DNA of 64,000 nt. It comes from Haloarcula mannanilytica (GTDB taxonomy: Archaea > Halobacteriota > Halobacteria > Halobacteriales > Haloarculaceae). The DNA lies in assembly GCF_005406125.1 (NCBI RefSeq), contig NZ_BIXZ01000001.1, forward strand, positions 1,337,892 to 1,401,891, given 5' to 3'. This document shows positions 11,659 to 20,891 of this stretch, in pieces (position 1 is the first letter of the stretch; every line of letters starts with the position of its first letter). The position numbers and the translations under genes were made by a program. The notes beneath the pieces were generated by a model that saw only the letters and a list, made by a program, of their open reading frames with translations, was not told the DNA's origin and searched no databases.

Positions 11659-12048
11659 ATGACCCAACAGACGGATCGGCTCGAACGACTCATCGCTGAC
11701 GAGATCGGTGACTGCTGTGCCGCCGACGTCGAAACGCGACTCGAAACGCTGGAAGAGTACGATGCGGCAACACCCTCCCCGACAGAGATGGACCTCGATG
11801 CGGTACAGACGCTCGGGAACGAGACGAGATACAACATTGTTCAGCTGCTGGTGACCGCTGACGACCCGCTCTGTGTCTGTGAACTCACTCATCTCATCGA
11901 GGTGAGTGACAGCGCGATCAGCCACGCACTGTCGGACCTCCACGACGCTGGCCTCGTCAATCGCGAGAAGGACGGTCAGTGGCGGTACTACGAGCCGACG
12001 GACCGGGCGACGGAGCTTATCGCGGCGCTGGATCGAACACGAAATTAA
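11659..12048 (+). CDS. ArsR/SmtB-family transcriptional regulator
   Basis: 129-residue winged-helix regulator of the ArsR/SmtB type, which usually releases DNA on binding metal or metalloid. The wHTH runs from about residue 50 (GNETRYNIVQLL) to 118. The helix before the recognition helix carries LCVCEL with Cys72 and Cys74, the classical metal-sensing position, and the N-terminal arm has the pair Cys19-Cys20, so a CadC-like thiolate site is possible. The recognition helix reads SDSAISHALSDLHDAGLV. It is followed closely by a small zinc-finger gene. No efflux or arsenic gene is adjacent, so the effector is unknown. Confidence 0.88.
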   Translation: MTQQTDRLERLIADEIGDCCAADVETRLETLEEYDAATPSPTEMDLDAVQTLGNETRYNIVQLLVTADDPLCVCELTHLIEVSDSAISHALSDLHDAGLVNREKDGQWRYYEPTDRATELIAALDRTRN

Positions 12049-12142
12049 GTGCCAGAGCAGTAGTGACTGTCTCTATATCCCCATAGAGAGCGACATAGTG
12101 ATCCTAGAAACCGCTATGTTCTGTGGCGATATACAACCGCGT

Positions 12143-12319
12143 ATGCAAGCCAGCATCCCACGGCGAGCAACTGAGGCAGCAGCCGGCCACACATACGGGT
12201 GCCCGCTGTGTAACTGCGGTGCGGACAGTAAGGACGATATTTACTGTCATCTGCTGGTCTCACACCGAAAGAGCGCACTTGCTGATGCTCTCCTCGAACG
12301 GACTGACTGCGACCAGTAA
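12143..12319 (+). CDS. Small C2H2-type zinc-finger protein
   Basis: 58 residues with a single zinc-finger-like motif: CPLC, twelve residues, His, four residues, His (YGCPLCNCG ... IYCHLLVSH). Small one-finger proteins of this kind are frequent in haloarchaea, mostly without known roles. An in-frame ATG at 12116 would add nine residues (MFCGDIQPR); neither start has a clear promoter at the leaderless distance, so the start is uncertain. It lies 94 bp after the ArsR-type gene on the same strand and may be co-expressed with it. Confidence 0.6.
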   Translation: MQASIPRRATEAAAGHTYGCPLCNCGADSKDDIYCHLLVSHRKSALADALLERTDCDQ

Positions 12320-13113
12320 TCCGGTTGTCTGGCAGGAGCACGCCCTGTTGTTCACCGCCGTAATTGTTTGGCGCCAAGAGATTACGCGACGTATTTTCAT
12401 AACAGCACAGGTATAGACGTATATTCGGATTATAGATATATAAGCTGCAGATCTGTCGCTCTTTTGTGCTGAGATTGCATTACATGAACCAATCATCGTC
12501 ACTCTGTATTGGTGACTCCTATTGTCGACAGTACGGAGATGACTTGTAGTCCGAATTGACGCCCCAGAGCCCGAGATCGCTCACGCGTGTCTGAGCCGCA
12601 GACACTGGAAAGCTGGCGAATATCTGGATCTATTTCCCGAATTTCAGGGGTTTCAGCTCGCTTCTCGGTTTCGTAGCCATAGTGAAATACCCTGAAGGTC
12701 TATTAAAATAAATTAGATAGCGCTATATCAAATTGAGGAGGGCAACAAAGTAATCCCGGTCGAACCGTGATGACACTAATAACAGCCATACACGTGTTAG
12801 AGAGAGGGACAGGATTTTATATTATGAGCGTCGTCCGACAGACCAGGCCAGTCACGGCGAGACGGTCACACGGAACACCGCGAACAGGAGACTGGAGCGG
12901 TGAGTTGTTTCCAAATCAGGGAACACTGCTCTGGTGCAGCAACTGTAAATTTCACAGAGCCACGGGTAACGGAAAGGTCTCTTATCCAGCAAGAGACTTC
13001 ATGTCGGAATAGATGGAGACAGTCGTTCACGAAGCTGGAACACAATGGGACCCCAGGCGGAACACCAATTACCGACCGAAGATCGTAGCGTCCCGGACGA
13101 CTCCCGTTGCAGG
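12320..13113. other. Gene-poor, AT-richer stretch
   Basis: No gene here that I can support. The first half (to about 12760) is visibly richer in A+T than its surroundings. A frame at 12767-13012 (81 residues, ending in a CxxC-containing segment LLWCSNCKFHRATGNGK) and a TATA-like ATTTTATATT at 12812-12822 are suggestive but not enough. A 7-bp inverted repeat GTCTCTT / AAGAGAC (12977-12997) follows that frame. It may be the remains of a decayed gene. Confidence 0.4.
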
Positions 13114-13878
13114 CTAGGAGTAGGTGACGTTGAGTTCGATGACGTTAGCGACTTCGAGAACCTTCTGTGGAAGTTCATCAGTAAACCGCTCGTCGCGGAA
13201 CCGATTGGTCGGACCGGAGACGCTAATTGCACCGAGAACGGTACCGTTGTTGTTCAGGACAGGTGCTGCGACACACCGGAGTCCGTCCAGGCGTTCCTCA
13301 TCATCGAACGCGACGCCAGTCTCCCGAACAGTTTCCAGATCCGCTTCCAGTTCTTCCAGCGTACTGGCTGCCTCGTCGGTTTCGGAGCCGAGTCCGTGTC
13401 GCTCGCTGATTGTTTCGACGCGCTCCGAGGGCAGATGAGCGAGGATGGCTTTTCCCAGGGCTGTCGAGTGGAGCGGCACGCGAGTGCCGACGTGGGCTTT
13501 CACCTGGACGGCCTGTTCGCCGCGGGCGCGGTACAGATAGGTACCGCGACCGTGCTCCTCGACGAGGACGTTCGCCAGCTCGCCCGTCTCCGAGGCGAGG
13601 CGGTCGACTTCGGGTTTGGCAATGCGAAACAGTTTCTGTTGGTGCCTGGAATACGCACCCAGTTCCAGAAACCGGAGCCCGACCCTGTACTGGCCACCGT
13701 CGTTGACGATGTACTCCTCCTGTTCGAGTGTGCTGAGGTAGTTGTGGATCGTGCTCTTCGGAAGGTCGAGGTGTCTGGAGAGTTCGGTGACGCCAGCACC
13801 GCCGAGCTCTTTGAGGCCGTTGAGTATCTGGAACGTCGTCTCGACAGATTTGACCGGATTTTGTGCCGTTCGTGCCAT
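13114..13878 (-). CDS. xacR: IclR-family regulator, XacR type
   Basis: 254 residues. The N-terminal winged helix (about 10-75; SVETTFQILNGLKELGGAGV, LPKSTIHNYLSTLEQEEYI) is followed by the IclR effector domain (about 85-250; GTRVPLHSTALGKAILAHLP, GLRCVAAPVLNNNG, GAISVSGP). I start at the ATG at 13878, where family similarity begins; an upstream ATG at 14004 would add 42 unrelated residues. It is divergent from a semialdehyde dehydrogenase gene of the oxidative pentose pathway, as xacR is in Haloferax volcanii, where XacR activates the xylose/arabinose genes. The name is by context and family. Confidence 0.85.
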   Translation of the reverse strand: MARTAQNPVKSVETTFQILNGLKELGGAGVTELSRHLDLPKSTIHNYLSTLEQEEYIVNDGGQYRVGLRFLELGAYSRHQQKLFRIAKPEVDRLASETGELANVLVEEHGRGTYLYRARGEQAVQVKAHVGTRVPLHSTALGKAILAHLPSERVETISERHGLGSETDEAASTLEELEADLETVRETGVAFDDEERLDGLRCVAAPVLNNNGTVLGAISVSGPTNRFRDERFTDELPQKVLEVANVIELNVTYS

Positions 13879-14114
13879 GTTTGAGTTATCAGCGTCGAAG
13901 CGAGACTGCGCCGCTCGGGGGACGGCCCGGGCGTCTACATCCGCGGTTCGGGGCGCAGCCAATACTGCATGTTCGTTATACAGGGATTGTCGACACTCTC
14001 TCATTTAAACCCATCGCTCACACGCAACGAGAGCCCACGAGCGGGACTGGCGCGGCAACCTCCGGTTCCGATAGAAACAAAACGGGGATGGGAAACGTGT
14101 AAGTATCGGGGACG

Positions 14115-14124
14115 CGATGCATCG
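14115..14124. promoter_or_regulatory. 10-bp palindrome before xacF
   Basis: CGATGCATCG is a perfect palindrome ending six bases before the dehydrogenase ATG, in the 251-bp divergent region between xacR and xacF. A related half (AATGCATGA) lies near 16210, upstream of the xylose dehydrogenase. A regulator site is possible but weakly supported. Confidence 0.2.
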
Positions 14125-14129
14125 AACGT

Positions 14130-15581
14130 ATGACGCAGACGTACGAGAACTATATCGGTGGCGAGTGGACCGGAAGCGAATCCGGGGAGACACAGGACGT
14201 GACGAACCCGGCAGACGAGAGCGATATCGTCAGCACGGTTCCGGTGTCCTCGACAGCGGAAACCGACGAGGCGGTCGCCGCTGCGGTAGACGCGACGGAC
14301 GAGTGGGCCGGAATGCCCGGGCCGGAACGCGGTGCGATCCTCCGCGAGACCGGGGAGATTCTGAAATCGCAGAAAGACGAACTGGCGGAAACGCTGACTC
14401 GTGAAGAGGGGAAGCCCCTCGGCGAAGCCGAAGGCGAGGTACAGCGGGCGATTGACATCTTCTACTACTACGCCGAAAAGGCTCGCGACTTCGGCGGCAC
14501 CGTCAAACAGCCCAGTGGTGGCCGCGCCGGCCTGCAGACGAAGAAAGAGCCGATGGGTGTCGCAGCGCTCATCACGCCGTGGAACTACCCAATCGCGATT
14601 CCGGCCTGGAAGATCGCGCCGGCGCTTGCGGTCGGTAACACCGTCGTCATCAAGCCTGCGATGCAAGCGCCGACCGTCGGTGCGAAGATCATCGAGGCAC
14701 TGGACGAGGCCGGCATTCCGGACGGCGCTATCAACCTGGTCTGTGGTCCCGGTAGCGAGGTCGGCGAACGGTTGACCACCCACGACGATGTCGACGTAGT
14801 GTCGTTCACCGGCAGCGCCTCGGTCGGCGAGCACGTCTACGATCAGGCAACGAACAACGGCAAGCGAGCGCAGGCGGAGATGGGCGGGAAGAACCCGACC
14901 GTCGTCATGCCAAGCGCAGACGTAGACAAGGCAGCCGACATCGTCGGTGCCGGGGCCTTCGGCGGCACGGGCCAGGCCTGTACCGCGACCTCTCGGGCCA
15001 TCGTCCACGAGGACGTGTACGACGAGTTCCTCGACGCCGTCGTCGACTACGCCGAGTCCCTAGAGATAGGGAACGGCCTCGAACGTGCAGGCATGGGGCC
15101 ACACGTCAGCGAAGACGAACTCGCGGGGAGCCTGGAGTACATCGACATCGCACAGGACGAGGGTGCGACCCTCGAAACCGGCGGCGAGGAGCTCACCGGT
15201 GGCGAATACGACGCCGGGAACTTCATCTCGCCGGCCGTCTTCTCCGATGTCGAGCCCGACATGCGCATCGCACAGGAAGAGGTGTTCGGCCCGGTGCTCG
15301 CCGTGATCCCCGTCTCCGACTTCGACGAGGGCGTCGAGGTCGCCAACGACATCGACTACGGACTCTCGGCCAGCGTCGTGACCGAGAAGATCGAGGAAGA
15401 AAACGAGTTCATCGAACGCTCCGAGTCCGGCGTGGTCAAGGTCAACGAGAAGACCACCGGGCTGGAGCTGCACGTGCCATTCGGCGGCCTCAAACGCTCC
15501 TCGACGAACACCTACCGCGAGCAGGGCGACGCCGGCCTGGAGTTCTTCAGCTACATCAAGACGGTGTACCGCAACAGCTAA
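14130..15581 (+). CDS. xacF: Alpha-ketoglutarate semialdehyde dehydrogenase (XacF type)
   Basis: 483-residue NAD(P)+ aldehyde dehydrogenase. Seen: the substrate/cofactor stretch LITPWNYPIAIPAWKIAPAL, VVIKPAMQAP, SFTGSASVGEHV, the general-base Glu in AEMGGKNPTVV, and the catalytic Cys in GGTGQACTATSR. The C terminus ends VPFGGLKRSS ... GLEFFSYIKTVY. In the oxidative pentose pathway this enzyme turns the semialdehyde made from 2-keto-3-deoxypentonate into alpha-ketoglutarate, which enters the citric acid cycle. Assignment to this step rests on the neighbours (xacR, xylose dehydrogenase, pentonate dehydratase); the sequence alone only says aldehyde dehydrogenase of this group. Confidence 0.88.
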   Translation: MTQTYENYIGGEWTGSESGETQDVTNPADESDIVSTVPVSSTAETDEAVAAAVDATDEWAGMPGPERGAILRETGEILKSQKDELAETLTREEGKPLGEAEGEVQRAIDIFYYYAEKARDFGGTVKQPSGGRAGLQTKKEPMGVAALITPWNYPIAIPAWKIAPALAVGNTVVIKPAMQAPTVGAKIIEALDEAGIPDGAINLVCGPGSEVGERLTTHDDVDVVSFTGSASVGEHVYDQATNNGKRAQAEMGGKNPTVVMPSADVDKAADIVGAGAFGGTGQACTATSRAIVHEDVYDEFLDAVVDYAESLEIGNGLERAGMGPHVSEDELAGSLEYIDIAQDEGATLETGGEELTGGEYDAGNFISPAVFSDVEPDMRIAQEEVFGPVLAVIPVSDFDEGVEVANDIDYGLSASVVTEKIEEENEFIERSESGVVKVNEKTTGLELHVPFGGLKRSSTNTYREQGDAGLEFFSYIKTVYRNS

Positions 15582-16306
15582 TCCAGGCGGCCACCGTCTC
15601 TGACGGCGACATGATAGTTTCATAACAAAATATTTATATACTATTAATCACTACGTGCTATTGCTCTTGTCCACCGCAAGAGCGAGCGTGCAAAGTCATG
15701 GTCGTAGCCCAACCGACCGACGATGGTGGAACGGTCCCAGCATCGGCACTGTCTGTCCCGTACAGACGTTCCACTCTCGTTATTGCCCCAGCGTCTGCGC
15801 GTTTCGCTGCCAGTAAATACCACAGTCAGACCAGTCGCAGTGCAGCGAGAAACGGTGACTGACCGGTTGGGCACAGCACCGTTTCGTCATCGGCAGTCAG
15901 TGCACACGTCCCGTCCCACCGTATCGAACACAGCGGTGTGGCATTTCGAAGTGGGCACTCGCAGATAAGGGGTGGTTCGCAGTTCAGTACGTCTGTTCAG
16001 TATCGTGGAACGGTTTCCGTAACGGGTGTACTGCCGTTATTCTCAATACCGGAATCTCGAAATGCAGGCGTATATCGCCGAGAGACGACCGGCAAAACGG
16101 CATTTTTCGCACAAAGGTATCGATCCGTCGTTGTAGTAATTCAGCAACGGTGGCTATTCGTCTGTCCCACTATAACAAACAATTATGTCACCTGTCGGGA
16201 TTTGTTTGCTTAATGCATGAACTATCATTCGCCAGTTCGGAACAGTACGGACCAGCCCGGGTGTGCCAACGCAAGACATAATATCCAGCCAACCGATGCC
16301 AGCGTC
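15582..16306. other. Long intergenic region upstream of xylose dehydrogenase
   Basis: No supportable gene in about 725 bases. The first 70 bases are AT-rich (ATATTTATATACTATTAA, near 15630) and may hold the xacF terminator. A TATA element ATAATAT (16278-16284) lies about 26 bases before the xylose dehydrogenase ATG. The middle has several short frames without family similarity. Its length suggests a regulatory role. Confidence 0.5.
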
Positions 16307-17389
16307 ATGAACGTCGACGCGCTCACGGCCGGGTTCGACCGTCGAGACTGGCAGGAACGGACCGAAACCGACAGTCCGGTTCGGTTTGCGATGATCGGCG
16401 TTGGCTGGTGGACTACCGAGCAAGCGATGCCCGCAGTCGAGGCGGGAGACCTCTGTGAGACGACCGTCCTGGTCAGCGGCGACCGCGAGAAAGCAGCCGA
16501 CGTTGCGGCGGATTCGGAGACGGTCGAGCACGCCATTACCTACGAGGAGTTCCACGACGGAGCCGCGAGCGACGCCTACGACGCCGTCTACATCGTCACC
16601 CCGAACGCCCGCCACCTCCCATTCGTCGAGACGGCGGCGGAACTGGATAAGGCGATACTCTGCGAGAAGCCGATGGAGGCCACCATCGAGCGCGCCGAAC
16701 GGATGGTCGAAGTGTGTGACGACCACGACGCGACGCTGATGATCGCCTACCGGATGCACACCGAGCCGGCCGTCCGGCGAGCGAAAGACCTCATCGACGA
16801 GGGGTACATCGGCGAGCCGCTGTTCATCCACGGCAACATGACCGAGCCAATCCTCGACCTCGTGCCCGACCCCGACCAGTGGCGGCTGGACTGGGAGCTT
16901 TCGGGCGGGTGTGCCGTCATGGACATCGGCCTCTATCCCCTGAACACGAGCCGGTTTCTGCTGGATGCCGACCCCGTCGCCGTCCGGGGGACGGTCGCCT
17001 CGGTGCAAGAGGAGTTTGCCGACGTGCCCGACGAACACGGCGCGTTCCAGCTTGATTTCCCCGGACACGTGTACGCGGTGTGTACTGCCAGCCAGAACGC
17101 CCATCTCGACAGCCACATCTCCGTGCTGGGCACCGAAGGGAAGGTCCGCGTCGAACCGGCCTTCTACCCCTGGGACGACCGTGCGCTCCAGCTTTCCCAC
17201 GAGGGAACGACGGTCGATATCGACTTCGAGCAGATCGACCAGATGGAAGAGGAATTCGAGTACTTCGCCCACTGTCTGCTGACCAACACAGAACCCTACC
17301 CCGACGGCGAGCACGGCCTCGTGGACATCAAGACCATCAAGGCCGTCTACGAGGCCGCCGAGACAGAGTCGACGGTCACACTCGATTGA
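16307..17389 (+). CDS. gfo6: D-xylose dehydrogenase (Gfo/Idh/MocA family)
   Basis: Oxidises D-xylose to xylonolactone with NADP+, the first step of the haloarchaeal oxidative pentose pathway. The 360 residues carry the Rossmann motif MIGVGWWTTEQAMPAV, the family motif CEKPMEATIERAERM, and the C-terminal substrate half (GGCAVMDIGLYPLNTSRFLL). The whole sequence closely resembles the characterised xylose dehydrogenase of Haloarcula marismortui, from memory. The ATG at 16307 matches that protein's start and sits 26 bases after a TATA element; an upstream ATG at 16217 would add 30 unrelated residues. The Haloferax equivalent is named xacA. Confidence 0.95.
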   Translation: MNVDALTAGFDRRDWQERTETDSPVRFAMIGVGWWTTEQAMPAVEAGDLCETTVLVSGDREKAADVAADSETVEHAITYEEFHDGAASDAYDAVYIVTPNARHLPFVETAAELDKAILCEKPMEATIERAERMVEVCDDHDATLMIAYRMHTEPAVRRAKDLIDEGYIGEPLFIHGNMTEPILDLVPDPDQWRLDWELSGGCAVMDIGLYPLNTSRFLLDADPVAVRGTVASVQEEFADVPDEHGAFQLDFPGHVYAVCTASQNAHLDSHISVLGTEGKVRVEPAFYPWDDRALQLSHEGTTVDIDFEQIDQMEEEFEYFAHCLLTNTEPYPDGEHGLVDIKTIKAVYEAAETESTVTLD

Positions 17390-17434
17390 GCGTCGCCACG
17401 GGACTTTTTGCCCCCGCCAGTCGTAGTTCGGAGC

Positions 17435-18301
17435 ATGGTTCAGTCAACGTGGGACGATTGGTTTGTCCGCGAGGAAATCGAAGCAACGGACCCCGGCGAC
17501 GGCGTCACGGTCTGGTATCTCGGCTGTAACGGCTTCGTACTCCGCTCACAGTCGACGACGCTGTACATCGACCCCTACTTTGGGACCGGCGACCCGCCCA
17601 ACCTCATCCGCATGATTCCGGTCCCAATAGACCCCGCCGACGCCACGCAGTGTGACGCGACGCTGGTCACACACGAACACATCGACCACATGCACCCGCC
17701 GTCGTACGGCCCGCTGGTTGAGGACTGCGAGGCAGACCTGTACGCTCCGTCGGGGTCGTACGAATCGCCGGAGTACGACGGCGATTTGCGGGCTCCAGAC
17801 GCCCAACGCCACGAGATTGCCGTCGGCGACGAGTTCGCTGTGGGCGATTTCACCGTCCACGTCACCGGCGCAAACGACCCCGACTCAATCGAACCGGTGA
17901 GCTACGTCATCGAACACGACGCCGGGACGTTCTTCCACGCCGGGGACAGCCGCCCCGCAGAGGCGTTTGCCGACGTGGGCAATCGGTTCGACATCGACGC
18001 GGGCGCGCTGGCTTTCGGGACTGTCGGCTCCATCTACGAGCCCGAGCCGGACTGTGGCGTCCGAACGAAGTGGTACATGGACGAAAACGAAATCATCGAG
18101 GCCGCGAACCAACTTCAACTCACCCGCTTGCTCCCCGCCCATCACGACATGTGGCAGGGCGAGGCCGGCGACCCGAAGGTGCTACACGAACACGCGGCGT
18201 CCTTCGAGTATCCGCGAGTCATCGAACCGCTGTACATCGGCTGTTCGGTGCGGCTAGACGAGCCCGGGATTCAGCGTGTCGGCGCGCTGGATGGGAACTG
18301 A
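17435..18301 (+). CDS. UlaG-like metallo-beta-lactamase-fold hydrolase, candidate pentonolactonase
   Basis: 288 residues of the metallo-beta-lactamase fold. Seen: the metal motif THEHIDHMHPP, the second metal region FFHAGDSRP, and a late His (LLPAHHDMWQ). It resembles the L-ascorbate-6-phosphate lactonase (UlaG) branch. It lies 46 bp after xylose dehydrogenase and 78 bp before the pentonate dehydratase, exactly where hydrolysis of xylonolactone to xylonate would be needed. The lactonase role is inference from fold and position; another hydrolase role is possible. I chose the ATG at 17435 over one at 17408 because similarity starts there. Confidence 0.8.
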   Translation: MVQSTWDDWFVREEIEATDPGDGVTVWYLGCNGFVLRSQSTTLYIDPYFGTGDPPNLIRMIPVPIDPADATQCDATLVTHEHIDHMHPPSYGPLVEDCEADLYAPSGSYESPEYDGDLRAPDAQRHEIAVGDEFAVGDFTVHVTGANDPDSIEPVSYVIEHDAGTFFHAGDSRPAEAFADVGNRFDIDAGALAFGTVGSIYEPEPDCGVRTKWYMDENEIIEAANQLQLTRLLPAHHDMWQGEAGDPKVLHEHAASFEYPRVIEPLYIGCSVRLDEPGIQRVGALDGN

Positions 18302-18378
18302 AGGGAGCGACGGGGCCCCGTGTCGACAATCCGCGTGGCGGGGTAGCTTTAATAGCCCAACCCCAGAAGGTTCTACAA

Positions 18379-19554
18379 ATGTCACCAACGATAACAAAGA
18401 TCGAAAGCCGGGAATTCGAGTACCCCCTCGAAGACGTGGGGACCGACAAGCACGGCTTCAATCTGGTGTACGCGCCGGGGGAGACGACGACCCGGAAACT
18501 GTTCGGCGTTCGGATTCACACCGACGAAGGAATTACGGGCGAGTACGTCGGCGGCAACTCCCCGGCGGCCGCCCAGTACAACATCGTCGCACAGTACCTC
18601 ATCGGCAAAGACCCACTGAAACGAGAGAAACACTGGTCGGAGTGCAAGCGCGCGCTCCGGAAGTACGACCGGATGGGCATCGGCCCTATCGACATCGCGC
18701 TGTGGGACTTTGCCGGCAAGTACTACGACGCCCCGATCCACGAGCTGCTGGGGACCTACCGCGAGCGCATTCCCGCCTACGCGTCGACGTACCACGGCGA
18801 TGACGCCGGCGGGCTGGACTCGCCCGAGGCCTTCGCCGACTTCGCCGAGGAGTGCCGCGACGAGGGCTTTGGCGGCTTCAAGATCCACGGCTGGGGCGGC
18901 GGGGACGACGCCCGGAGTCTCGACCGCGAGATCGAGGCCGTCCACGCCGTCGGCGAGGCCGTCGGCGACGAGATGGACCTCATGCACGACCCGGCCTGCG
19001 AACTGGAGACCTTTGCCGACGCGCTGGAACTGGGCCGGGCACTCGACGAGCAGGGCTTCTTCTGGTACGAGGACCCCTTCCGCGACGGCGGCATCTCACA
19101 GCACGCCCACAAGAAACTGGCACAGAAGCTCGATACGCCGATTCTCCAGACGGAACACATCCGCGGACTGGAGATCAAGTCCGATTTCGCCGCCAACGAG
19201 GCGACCGACTTCCTTCGGGCCGACCCCGAGTACGACGCGGGCATCACCGGCGCGATCAAGGTGGCCCGCATGGCCGAGGCGTTCGGCCTCGACGTGGAGT
19301 TCCACGCGCCCGGCCCCGCCCAACGGCACTGCATCGCCGCCTGTCGGAACTCGAACTACTACGAGATGGCACTGGTCCACCCGGACTGCCAGAACACCCA
19401 GCCGCCGGTGTACGAGGGCGGCTACTCCGACCTGATGGACGCCGTCGACTCCGACGGGACAGTTAGCGTCCCCGACGGCCCCGGTCTAGGGGTGGAGTAC
19501 GACTGGGGCTACATCGAGGACAACACCACCGGAAGCGTCCACACCTACGAATAG
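18379..19554 (+). CDS. xacD: Pentonate (xylonate/arabinonate) dehydratase, enolase superfamily
   Basis: 391-residue enolase/mandelate-racemase superfamily enzyme that dehydrates sugar acids to 2-keto-3-deoxy acids. The N-terminal lid domain reads GITGEYVGGNSPAAAQYNIV and GIGPIDIALWDFAGKYY. The barrel has GFGGFKIHGWGGG (Lys-x-His at the usual base position), metal ligands in MDLMHDPACEL, WYEDPF and LQTEH, and a late His in DVEFHAPGPAQR. A TATA-like CTTTAATAG lies near -30. In this cluster it should act on xylonate, giving 2-keto-3-deoxyxylonate. The following dehydratase (XacE) is not in this window. Confidence 0.88.
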   Translation: MSPTITKIESREFEYPLEDVGTDKHGFNLVYAPGETTTRKLFGVRIHTDEGITGEYVGGNSPAAAQYNIVAQYLIGKDPLKREKHWSECKRALRKYDRMGIGPIDIALWDFAGKYYDAPIHELLGTYRERIPAYASTYHGDDAGGLDSPEAFADFAEECRDEGFGGFKIHGWGGGDDARSLDREIEAVHAVGEAVGDEMDLMHDPACELETFADALELGRALDEQGFFWYEDPFRDGGISQHAHKKLAQKLDTPILQTEHIRGLEIKSDFAANEATDFLRADPEYDAGITGAIKVARMAEAFGLDVEFHAPGPAQRHCIAACRNSNYYEMALVHPDCQNTQPPVYEGGYSDLMDAVDSDGTVSVPDGPGLGVEYDWGYIEDNTTGSVHTYE

Positions 19555-19595
19555 CGCCGCTGGCTTTCAGAGGGGCGTTTCCGCCCGGGCTAGAG

Positions 19596-20522
19596 CTACT
19601 CCGCCGCGTACGCCCGGATACCGGTTTCGAGAATCTCGCGGTAACGGGCTACGTCGATGTCGACAGCGACGCGGTTGTTGGGGTCGTTGTCGGTCGTCCC
19701 GTGTTCGTCACAGATGACCGCCCCGTGGCAGGGGCCGCCAGTCGTGTCTACCTCTAGATAGTACTCCTCGAAGTCGAGCACCGATTCGTCGATGATATCC
19801 GCGACGACGGCAGCGTCGTGGATGGCCGGCGCGTCAGCCAGCGGGTAGGTCCCGGAGTCGGGGCGGTAGTCGAGCCACTGGGCGATGGTCCCGCGGACGC
19901 CGCCGGCCTCGCGGTACTCCTCAATAAACTCGGGAGAGACGGTGGCGCGGTTGGTCACGTCGAGCCCGACCATCCGCGTGTCGGCGTCCTGCAGGACGCG
20001 ACTGGCCGCCGCGGGGTCGTTGTGGAAGTTCGCCTCGGCCATCGGCGTCACGTTCCCGGTCGTCATGGCCGCCCCGCCCATGAGATAGATGTCGCCGACG
20101 AGGTCGGGCAAGCGGGGTTCCTTTGCCAGGGCAATCGCCAGATTCGGGAGCGGGCCGACGGCTGCAATCGTCAGTTCGTCCCCGTACTCGTGGGCGGCTT
20201 CGACGATTGCGTCGGCCCCGTGGATATCCCGCGTCTCGCCGTCGACATCGGGTATATCGCCGTGGAGGCCGTTCTCGCCGTGGATCCACTCGGCGGTGTC
20301 GAGGTCGTCCACGAGCGGACGGCCACAGCCCCGAGCCACCGGCACGTCGTACCCGCCGAGGGCCAGTATCGCGTGGGTGTTTTGCGTCGTGTTCTCGATA
20401 GTCGTGTTCCCGCAGACGGTCGAGAGGCCGACGACATCAACCGCGTCATGGCCGAGCGCCATCGCCAACATGACCGCGTCGTCACAGCCGGGGTCCGTAT
20501 CGAAGAACACTTTGCGTGACAT
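19596..20522 (-). CDS. Inosine/uridine-preferring nucleoside hydrolase
   Basis: 308 residues. The calcium-binding signature FFDTDPGCDDAVML opens the protein, followed by VVGLSTVCGNTTIENTTQNT, PVARGCGRPL, the conserved IAAVGPLPNLAIAL, and IYLMGGAAMTTGNVTP with AEANFHNDPAAA. These are the hallmarks of the Ca2+-dependent N-ribohydrolases, which split nucleosides into base and ribose. The gene is convergent with the pentose cluster, 41 bp from the dehydratase stop. The ATG at 20522 fits the family start; an upstream ATG at 20729 does not. Its closeness to pentose genes suggests a supply of ribose, which is inference. Confidence 0.9.
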   Translation of the reverse strand: MSRKVFFDTDPGCDDAVMLAMALGHDAVDVVGLSTVCGNTTIENTTQNTHAILALGGYDVPVARGCGRPLVDDLDTAEWIHGENGLHGDIPDVDGETRDIHGADAIVEAAHEYGDELTIAAVGPLPNLAIALAKEPRLPDLVGDIYLMGGAAMTTGNVTPMAEANFHNDPAAASRVLQDADTRMVGLDVTNRATVSPEFIEEYREAGGVRGTIAQWLDYRPDSGTYPLADAPAIHDAAVVADIIDESVLDFEEYYLEVDTTGGPCHGAVICDEHGTTDNDPNNRVAVDIDVARYREILETGIRAYAAE

Positions 20523-20891
20523 ACCCCTTACCTTCCGCCCAGCGTGTATTAAAAGCTGGTCCGGGCTGTCTGTGCCACGGCTGTGGGCAGGTAGACAGAG
20601 CAGCGTGCTCTGTGGGCCATCTGTCGGACCGCTATCGCCACCACATAGCGATGTGTCGGGATGTGTGACCGCCAAATGCCCGTGTGCCAGCCGAAACCGT
20701 CTTGTACTGCTCAGATGGTGTGCTACCAAGGAACAGGATAGAACGTGACTGCTTCTGGATACACGTGTCCGGACCCGTATAGTTATGGACTGCGTAGGGC
20801 GGGGTAACGAATTTCAAAATACGGTCATAATACGGAAACAGTCCGTCAGCACAAACTTTAACTATACAGTCTCAATACCGTACGGAAAGTG
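20523..20891. other. Divergent intergenic region
   Basis: 369 bases between the nucleoside hydrolase start and the PHP surface-protein start. No gene is supported. A TATA-like TTTAACTATAC (about 20857-20868) lies 25-30 bases before the PHP gene ATG. TATTAAAAGC (near 20550) reads as a TATA element for the hydrolase on the minus strand. Confidence 0.45.

Noticed and set aside
11906..12319. A 137-residue frame reading from inside the ArsR gene into the zinc-finger gene
   Set aside because: Only the last 58 residues have protein character; the first part is an out-of-frame reading of the ArsR gene.
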